From an uncultured Mycoplasmatota bacterium (GTDB lineage: Bacteria; Bacillota_I; Bacilli_A; RF39; UBA660): DNA of 19,783 nt. A model generated the notes under the pieces. The model saw nothing but the letters and a program-made list of their open reading frames with translations. It was not told the origin of the DNA and ran no database searches. Location of the stretch: positions 1 to 19,783 of the forward strand of contig CANRVM010000003.1 in NCBI GenBank assembly GCA_947643295.1. Direction: 5' to 3'. Made by a program: the position numbers and the translations under genes. Positions within the stretch are counted from its first letter, which is position 1; every line of letters begins with the position of its first letter. This document shows, piece by piece, positions 15,664 through 19,783 of the stretch.

Positions 15664-15692
15664 ATTCTATATAAAATTCATTAGAACATCAA
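15664..15692 (-). promoter_or_regulatory. Promoter of the 15113-15634 gene and priA
   Basis: Minus-strand TTGATG (15692-15687), a 17-base spacer and TAGAAT (15669-15664), about 30 bases before the ATG at 15634. It lies downstream of the rseP terminator. Confidence 0.6.
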
Positions 15693-15723
15693 GGAATATT
15701 TCTCTTCTTACTATATCTTAGAT

Positions 15724-15759
15724 AGAAAAAAGAAAAATAGTTACCAAAAGCAACTATTT
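15724..15759 (-). terminator. Intrinsic terminator of cdsA-rseP
   Basis: Minus-strand AAATAGTT (15759-15752) and AACTATTT (15742-15735) pair around a 9-base loop and are followed by a T-rich run (TTCTTTTTTC). It begins 5 bases after the rseP stop. Confidence 0.75.
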
Positions 15760-15764
15760 CCTAT

Positions 15765-16802
15765 TTAAAACAATTTTATAATGTCATTAAAGGTAATATA
15801 TACCATTAAAATCATTAATAAGAATAGTCCTACTGTATGAATCATATTCTCAACTCTTGGTGTTACAGGGGAACCTTTTATCTTTTCGATAAGAATAAAT
15901 AGAATATGTCCTCCGTCAAAAGCAGGTAATGGCAATAAATTTAAGAAACCAACATTAATACTTAAGAATGCCATTAAATATAAGATATTAGCAAATCCAG
16001 CTTTACTTTGTTCCCCAACAATCGTATATATTCCTACAGGACCAGATAATTGGTTCACTTTTACCCCACCTGTGAATAAACTTTGTACCGTTACTATCAT
16101 CTGCTTAAATAACGAAGTTGTTTTCACATAAGTATATTGAATGGAGTTTACAAATCCATATTTTTGTTTACTTTGTAAGCCTATACCATATTTATAAGAT
16201 ACTTCATCCTTTACCTTTACTTTTTTTGGTTTTATTTTATAAGTCTTTTTATCACCATTTACCTTTTCCACTTTAATTACTGTATTTTTTTCTTTATTAG
16301 CAATTGTAAGATATAAAGATACATCATCTAATGTTTTTACGGATTTATGATTAATAGAAAGAATTCGGTCGTCTTTTTCTAATCCTACTGAGTATGCAGG
16401 ATAATTCTTTTCTACAGATGAAATAATAGGTTCATAACTAGCACTTCCACAAAATAAAGCAATGAAAAAAAGTGTTAAAATAGCAAAGATAAAATTAAAT
16501 CCAGGTCCAAAAAACATAATTAAGAATCTTTGCCATGGCTTTTTTGCTTGCAGTCTCTTATCCTTCGGAACCTTAATCTCTTCTTCATCTATTTCTTCTC
16601 CAGCCATAGAACAGAATCCCCCAATAGGAACTAAACGTAAGCTATATTCCGTCTCTTTTCCTTTTTTACTAACTAATTTAGGACCCATTCCAAGAGAAAA
16701 TTCATAAACATAAACACCCATTAATTTAGCAAAAATAAAATGGCCTAGTTCATGTATAAAAACAATCACTCCAAGTACTAAAATAAAAATAATAATTGTC
16801 AT
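15765..16802 (-). CDS. rseP: RIP (site-2) zinc metalloprotease RseP/RasP
   Basis: 345 residues. An intramembrane protease that in Firmicutes clips anti-sigma factors, signal-peptide remnants and some division proteins. The first membrane helix carries HELGH (17-21). A second helix is about 93-117, a PDZ domain spans roughly 122-200 (VEKNYPAYSVGLEKDDRIL), and the third metal ligand D296 is in NLLPLPAFDGGH (288-299). A final helix is about 321-338. The whole topology fits a complete enzyme. SD AAGGAGG overlaps the cdsA stop, so the pair is coupled. In most Firmicutes dxr (ispC) sits between cdsA and rseP; here it is absent. Confidence 0.94.
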   Translation of the reverse strand: MTIIIFILVLGVIVFIHELGHFIFAKLMGVYVYEFSLGMGPKLVSKKGKETEYSLRLVPIGGFCSMAGEEIDEEEIKVPKDKRLQAKKPWQRFLIMFFGPGFNFIFAILTLFFIALFCGSASYEPIISSVEKNYPAYSVGLEKDDRILSINHKSVKTLDDVSLYLTIANKEKNTVIKVEKVNGDKKTYKIKPKKVKVKDEVSYKYGIGLQSKQKYGFVNSIQYTYVKTTSLFKQMIVTVQSLFTGGVKVNQLSGPVGIYTIVGEQSKAGFANILYLMAFLSINVGFLNLLPLPAFDGGHILFILIEKIKGSPVTPRVENMIHTVGLFLLMILMVYITFNDIIKLF

Positions 16803-16812
16803 AAAAGCCTCC

Positions 16813-17613
16813 TTAAATAATTCCTGAAAATAAGATATACGCTAAAACAATAAAGATAATACTATCTAATCTGTCTAGTACTCCACCATGTCCTGGTATT
16901 AGATTGGAGTAATCCTTCTTATCATAATACCTTTTAATAGAGGAAAATACTAAATCTCCTAATTGACTGATTAACGATAAGCTTAATGTAATTAAGATCA
17001 ATACAACTAGTGGTAAAGAGGAATTAATAACCACATGATAAAATATCACTGCGATACTAGTCCCCATAAAAGAACCTACTACATAACCTTCTAATGTTTT
17101 ATTTGGCGATATATTTTTTACCAAACCAGGATGACCAATTAGTCTTCCTGCAAATAATGCAAACGTATCGGTAAATATGGAAATTAAAAATAAGTATACA
17201 ATATATAATATGTCGTAGTTCCTTATAATAATGATAAGATTAAAACTTAATCCAATAAATAAAGTAGAACCAATCAAAAACAAGGCATCATTTAAATTAT
17301 ATTTTTTGGTGTCATTAATAAATACCATTGGTGTTAAAAAGATAAAGATAATAAAGGACATTACTCGGTAATCTAGATTAGAGGTGAACTCGATCGAAGT
17401 AAAATTATTTAAGGAAAAAAATAAAACCAAAAGATATGCAAATACTTTCATTAAAAATGGAAATTTTTTTCTAGATTCTCTAATATGTAATATTTCATAT
17501 AAACCTGCTACTGATATCAGTGCCATTGAAATGGCAAAAGCTTCCCCGCCTATTATTAATAATGGAATAAAAACAATAAGCATTAATACTGCACTAAGTA
17601 TTCTAACTTTCAT
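16813..17613 (-). CDS. cdsA: Phosphatidate cytidylyltransferase
   Basis: 266 residues, an integral membrane enzyme making CDP-diacylglycerol from phosphatidate and CTP for phosphatidylglycerol and cardiolipin synthesis. Several membrane helices are visible (for example at 5-35, 51-70, 83-98 and 134-153). The diagnostic C-terminal signature is present: SSIKRYYDKKD followed by IPGHGGVLDRLDS, with the metal-binding Asp residues. The start follows GGGAGG. Own promoter at 17642-17670, co-transcribed with rseP. The usual upstream uppS and frr genes are not here; khpA and its terminator lie upstream instead. Confidence 0.94.
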   Translation of the reverse strand: MKVRILSAVLMLIVFIPLLIIGGEAFAISMALISVAGLYEILHIRESRKKFPFLMKVFAYLLVLFFSLNNFTSIEFTSNLDYRVMSFIIFIFLTPMVFINDTKKYNLNDALFLIGSTLFIGLSFNLIIIIRNYDILYIVYLFLISIFTDTFALFAGRLIGHPGLVKNISPNKTLEGYVVGSFMGTSIAVIFYHVVINSSLPLVVLILITLSLSLISQLGDLVFSSIKRYYDKKDYSNLIPGHGGVLDRLDSIIFIVLAYILFSGII

Positions 17614-17641
17614 ACATAACCTCCCGTTCTTTACTATATTA

Positions 17642-17670
17642 AGTATAATACGAAATATAGTTTTCTACAA
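17642..17670 (-). promoter_or_regulatory. Promoter of cdsA-rseP
   Basis: Minus-strand TTGTAG (17670-17665), a 17-base spacer and TATACT (17647-17642), starting right after the khpA terminator's T-tract and about 28 bases before the cdsA ATG. Confidence 0.6.
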
Positions 17671-17671
17671 G

Positions 17672-17691
17672 AAAAAAGCAACAATTGTTGC
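17672..17691 (-). terminator. Intrinsic terminator of rpsP-khpA
   Basis: A perfect palindrome GCAACAATTGTTGC (17678-17691) is followed on the minus strand by TTTTTT (17677-17672). It begins 2 bases after the khpA stop. Confidence 0.75.
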
Positions 17692-17693
17692 CA

Positions 17694-17942
17694 TTAAAAT
17701 TTGTCAATATCAATTTTTACATATTTATTTTCTTTTAATGCACTACTAGCTTGCACTAGTGTTCGAATGGCATTCGCTGTTTTTCCACTTTTTCCAATCA
17801 CTCTTCCAATATCCTCCTCAGATACCACTACTTGAATTAGAATAATGTTTTCTTCTTCTGTTTCAAATTCTTTTACACTAACAGCTTCTTCATTCTGTAC
17901 AATTGATTTTACGATTTTTTCCGTTAACGATACTAAATCCAT
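17694..17942 (-). CDS. khpA: KH-domain RNA-binding protein KhpA (YlqC family)
   Basis: 82 residues, the usual length. A single KH fold with the RNA-binding GxxG loop as GKSG (50-53) in IGRVIGKSGKTANAIR. In Gram-positives KhpA pairs with KhpB (Jag) as a small RNA-binding chaperone that affects cell division and elongation. Its ATG overlaps the rpsP stop as TAATG, so it is translationally coupled to the ribosomal protein. The rpsP-khpA pair is conserved in Firmicutes, but rimM, trmD and rplS, which often follow, are replaced here by a terminator. Confidence 0.93.
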   Translation of the reverse strand: MDLVSLTEKIVKSIVQNEEAVSVKEFETEEENIILIQVVVSEEDIGRVIGKSGKTANAIRTLVQASSALKENKYVKIDIDKF

Positions 17943-18217
17943 TAGTTAGCCTTCTTATCTTTTTCTTCTGCAAACTTCTTCATGATACCAGCTTTACTAA
18001 ATAGACTTCTTACAGTATCGGTAGGAATTGCTCCATTGTGTAACCATTTTAAAGCTACTTCTTCATTGATATTCGTACTAGCATTTCCTACTGGTTGATA
18101 TGTACCTACTAATTCAATATATTGTCCATCCCTACTTCTTCTTGAATCTGTTGCTACAATTCTGTATGTTGGATGTTTTTTTGCACCCATTCTTGTTAGT
18201 CTTAATTTTACTGCCAT
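17942..18217 (-). CDS. rpsP: 30S ribosomal protein bS16
   Basis: 91 residues. Full bS16 with the typical start [20 protein letters not shown], the [11 protein letters not shown] stretch and IELVGTYQP. It binds 16S rRNA and is needed for 30S assembly. SD GAGG precedes the ATG. A perfect sigma-A promoter drives it, as expected for a growth-linked gene, and khpA overlaps its stop codon. Confidence 0.97.
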   Translation of the reverse strand: MAVKLRLTRMGAKKHPTYRIVATDSRRSRDGQYIELVGTYQPVGNASTNINEEVALKWLHNGAIPTDTVRSLFSKAGIMKKFAEEKDKKAN

Positions 18218-18247
18218 TTTTCCTCATTCCTTTCTTCGATGTATTTT

Positions 18248-18276
18248 ATTATAGCGGATATTTTTTTCTCTGTCAA
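18248..18276 (-). promoter_or_regulatory. Perfect consensus promoter of rpsP-khpA
   Basis: Minus-strand TTGACA (18276-18271), a 17-base spacer and TATAAT (18253-18248), an exact sigma-A consensus and the strongest promoter in the window. It starts 17 bases beyond the cotE stop; no terminator is evident between cotE and it. Confidence 0.9.
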
Positions 18277-18292
18277 CCTTTTTTTGATAACA

Positions 18293-18853
18293 CTATATTA
18301 AATTATTATCATCAGGGATAACATCTTCTTTAATAAAGTCTTCTTTTACTTCATTATCAATTTGTTCCTCTATTTTTTCAGGATCTTCTAAAATTTCATC
18401 CCAAGGATCTTCTTCTTCATCGATTAAAATTTTTACTTTTAAATCTCCTACTAATTCAATTCCTAACTCTTTTTCAACTGTATAAGAGATTTGATCATTA
18501 TGAATATCTACTTTTACACAACTAGGTTGTTTTAGACTTCTAACAATAATTTCCTCATCATCTGTATCGGCATCTTCTCTTCTTCTAACATTCACAATTT
18601 CTTGATAAGTGTTTTTTTCTCTTACTACATCTGTTTTGGTATCATTATCATAAGAATACCAAATATTGACATCATATTCACCATCAATCACAATAGAATT
18701 ACCATTTTTTTGCCCTTTAAAAGTATGATTAATGACCCAAGCTCCTAAAATAGTAGATGGTTTATTAGTAACTTGAACCTCCTTTTGAGTGGTAAAAGTT
18801 TTCTTTCCTTTTCCGATTACTGCCTTTGTAACAATTTCTTTATAACTAGACAT
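18293..18853 (-). CDS. cotE: Outer spore-coat morphogenetic protein CotE homologue
   Basis: 186 residues, close to B. subtilis CotE (181). Recognisable features are the start SxYxEIVTKAVIGKGKK, the stretch KPSTILGAWVINH, YDVNIWYSYDNDTKTDVV, the LKQPSCVKVDI segment and a very acidic C-terminal tail (about 145-186), all in CotE order. In Bacillus, CotE assembles between inner and outer coat and recruits outer-coat proteins. Finding it in this AT-rich gut-type Firmicute suggests spore formation or a retained sporulation gene. SD AGGAGGAG stands just before the ATG. The only promoter-like element upstream is a sporulation-type -10 at 18873-18880 rather than a sigma-A promoter, in line with late mother-cell expression. 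It ends just before the rpsP promoter. Confidence 0.85.
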   Translation of the reverse strand: MSSYKEIVTKAVIGKGKKTFTTQKEVQVTNKPSTILGAWVINHTFKGQKNGNSIVIDGEYDVNIWYSYDNDTKTDVVREKNTYQEIVNVRRREDADTDDEEIIVRSLKQPSCVKVDIHNDQISYTVEKELGIELVGDLKVKILIDEEEDPWDEILEDPEKIEEQIDNEVKEDFIKEDVIPDDNNLI

Positions 18854-18872
18854 ATTACTCCTCCTCTAATCT

Positions 18873-18880
18873 AATGTATG
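18873..18880 (-). promoter_or_regulatory. Candidate sigma-E/sigma-K-type -10 element of cotE
   Basis: Minus-strand CATACATTA matches the sigma-E -10 consensus (CATACAnT) and the sigma-K one (CATAnnnTA). The -35 region is not clear (TGTAGTT at about 14 bases). The implied leader would be only about a dozen bases, beginning near the SD. Confidence 0.4.
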
Positions 18881-18933
18881 CGTTACTTTGAAAAAACTAC
18901 ACAACTTTTAGAAAAAGGTAATTGTCGCCATTT

Positions 18934-19467
18934 TTACTTGTTATTAGAAATTTGTTTTTGAAATACTTTTTGTTTATTTCTTAATTTTTCTTCGTATCTT
19001 TCTCGAATATCTTGTGTAATAAAATCTATTAATAATCCATAATAAATTGAGAATATAGAAGAGGGAGTTTCTCCATATGCAAATCCACTAGCGAGTGTCA
19101 TATCATAAATTTCTTCTACTACATTCGAAAAAGCTTTACTAACAATATTGCCATCAAAGTCTACATAATAAAATAAAGAAGATACAAAATCAAAATCATC
19201 ATCCATTAAAATATAATCTTCAAATAAGAAAATTCCCATTTCTTCATTGTAAGTAATTCTTCTTACCGTTTCCGTTTTCATCTCTTGTCCATTTAGAAAA
19301 CACCCCATCCAGGCTTTTTGTCTAGCAATACCTAATGTTACTTTTTGTTCGTAAACGATAACTTCCTTTTCTTCTTTTTGATATCTCTTTTCTGTTTTTG
19401 GTACTCTTATAAAGTCTTGATTCCAAAAGTAATCTCCTCTTGTTACTTGACTAAAATTCCAATTCAT
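18934..19467 (-). CDS. Unrecognised 177-residue soluble protein upstream of cotE
   Basis: No family recognised. It begins MNWNFSQVTRGDYFWNQDF, is rich in aromatic and acidic residues, and has no signal or membrane helix. The middle has short beta-like stretches (VIVYEQKVTLGIARQKAWM, FLFEDYILMDDDFDF), and the end is a basic helix (DIRERYEEKLRNKQK). The SD AGGAAGGA (19473-19480) puts the start at the ATG ending at 19467. An in-frame ATG at 19485 has no SD and touches the upstream terminator. It lies between a terminator hairpin next to an insertion sequence and cotE, with no clear promoter of its own, so the IS may have cut it off from its original one. Whether it is a sporulation gene is unknown. 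Confidence 0.65.
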   Translation of the reverse strand: MNWNFSQVTRGDYFWNQDFIRVPKTEKRYQKEEKEVIVYEQKVTLGIARQKAWMGCFLNGQEMKTETVRRITYNEEMGIFLFEDYILMDDDFDFVSSLFYYVDFDGNIVSKAFSNVVEEIYDMTLASGFAYGETPSSIFSIYYGLLIDFITQDIRERYEEKLRNKQKVFQKQISNNK

Positions 19468-19472
19468 ATTTA

Positions 19473-19480
19473 TCCTTCCT
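19473..19480 (-). promoter_or_regulatory. Shine-Dalgarno that decides the start of the 18934-19467 gene
   Basis: Minus-strand AGGAAGGA, 5 bases before the ATG ending at 19467. The upstream in-frame ATG at 19485 lies beyond it and has no SD. Confidence 0.7.
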
Positions 19481-19486
19481 TTCATT

Positions 19487-19517
19487 AAAAAAGCTATACA
19501 GATAGTACCTGTATAGC
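19487..19517 (-). terminator. Intrinsic terminator or leader hairpin beside the insertion sequence
   Basis: Minus-strand GCTATACAG (19517-19509) and CTGTATAGC (19501-19493) form a perfect 9-bp stem with a 7-base loop, followed by TTTTTT (19492-19487). It would end transcription from the transposase and lies only about 20 bases before the start of the next gene. Confidence 0.75.
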
Positions 19518-19783
19518 CCAGATTGTTGACAAAATGGTATATTCAAAATGAATATGCTACTTTTTTAATTATAATCTTGATAAATCGAATAATCTTTGAA
19601 AAATAAGCAAAATACTAGTAATATTTGGAGATGATTTCCATATCCAATTAGCCATTTTCTTTAAATTATGACACGCAAAAATCATCGTGATATTTTGTTT
19701 ATTTTTTAATAAGCCACGAATTCTACTGAACCTTAAACCATGTTGTTCCTTGCAATCTCCAAAAGTTCTTTCTATTGTTTCTT
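19518..19783 (-). mobile_element. 3' end of an IS1182-type insertion sequence, cut by window edge
   Basis: The transposase C-terminus (19569-19783) and about 50 bases after its stop. That tail holds an AT-rich inverted repeat (GTATATTCA/TGAATATGC near 19539-19559). The exact IS end and any target duplication cannot be fixed because the other end is outside the window; the left limit given is a guess at the edge of the terminator stem. Confidence 0.5.
19569..19783 (-). CDS. IS1182-family transposase, C-terminal 70 residues
   Basis: Partial: the frame is open to the right edge and ends in TAA at 19571-19569. The visible part reads ETIERTFGDCKEQHGLRF, then RIRGLLKNKQN, then MIFACHNLKKMANWIW. 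This is the DDE-domain end of IS1182-type transposases (usual pattern ER-x-F-x-D-x-K-x-x-H-G-x-R and FACxNLKK), including the last catalytic Glu. No frameshift is visible in this part, so the element may be intact. It is oriented like the downstream host genes. Confidence 0.85.
   Translation of the reverse strand, partial: ETIERTFGDCKEQHGLRFSRIRGLLKNKQNITMIFACHNLKKMANWIWKSSPNITSILLIFQRLFDLSRL

Noticed and set aside
17384..17749. Plus-strand open frame of 121 codons across cdsA and khpA
   Set aside because: It runs antisense through two well-identified genes, a promoter and a terminator.
18900..18935. Possible terminator after the 18934-19467 gene
   Set aside because: Only GG/CC plus A-T pairs with a mismatch can form; too weak to call.
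1..19783. Alternative genetic code with TGA as Trp
   Set aside because: TGA is the natural stop for rlmN, rsgA and several other genes, and Trp residues are encoded by TGG.

Overview
The window is ordinary low-GC Gram-positive chromosome, strongly AT-rich. It uses the standard bacterial code: TAA, TAG and TGA all serve as stops and Trp is TGG, so it is not a code-4 Mollicute. PASTA kinase PrkC with phosphatase PrpC, RsgA, CdsA and RseP in their Firmicutes contexts, good SD sequences and a homologue of the spore-coat protein CotE suggest a Bacilli/Erysipelotrichia-like, possibly uncultured gut bacterium with sporulation ancestry. I would not name a genus.

Layout. Positions 1-829 (minus) hold most of a VanY-type D-Ala-D-Ala carboxypeptidase that runs off the left edge. 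A divergent promoter region follows, then two plus-strand genes: the radical SAM tRNA-modification enzyme MnmL (YtqA) and a family-6 hypoxanthine/uracil-DNA glycosylase with no ATG, GTG or TTG start. They meet the minus-strand genes at a bidirectional terminator near 2405-2432. Everything from there to the right edge is on the minus strand, described here in transcription order from the right. First comes the C-terminal end of an IS1182-type transposase (19569-19783), an unknown gene (18934-19467), cotE, and rpsP-khpA behind a perfect consensus promoter. Next come cdsA-rseP with its own promoter and terminator, and an unknown gene followed by priA. A further promoter drives two unknown genes with C-terminal membrane anchors, then fmt and an unknown N-terminally anchored protein. 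Last are a small TTG-started gene, and rlmN-prpC-prkC-rsgA-rpe followed by an unknown membrane protein and a 3D-domain cell-wall protein.

The priA...fmt...rlmN-prpC-prkC-rsgA-rpe order is the classical Firmicutes block, but def and rsmB are absent from it and unrecognised genes occupy the gaps. Likewise dxr is missing between cdsA and rseP, and rimM-trmD do not follow rpsP-khpA. The themes are translation (bS16, KhpA, Fmt, RlmN, RsgA, MnmL), Ser/Thr signalling that senses the wall (PrkC/PrpC), and envelope work (VanY, CdsA, RseP, 3D protein).

I see no CRISPR array, tRNA, rRNA, prophage or defence island. The points most worth a second look are the start-less glycosylase, an SD embedded in a terminator hairpin (9689-9722), a sporulation-type -10 element upstream of cotE, and an unknown gene (11396-12559) with a faint ADP-ribosyltransferase-like pattern.
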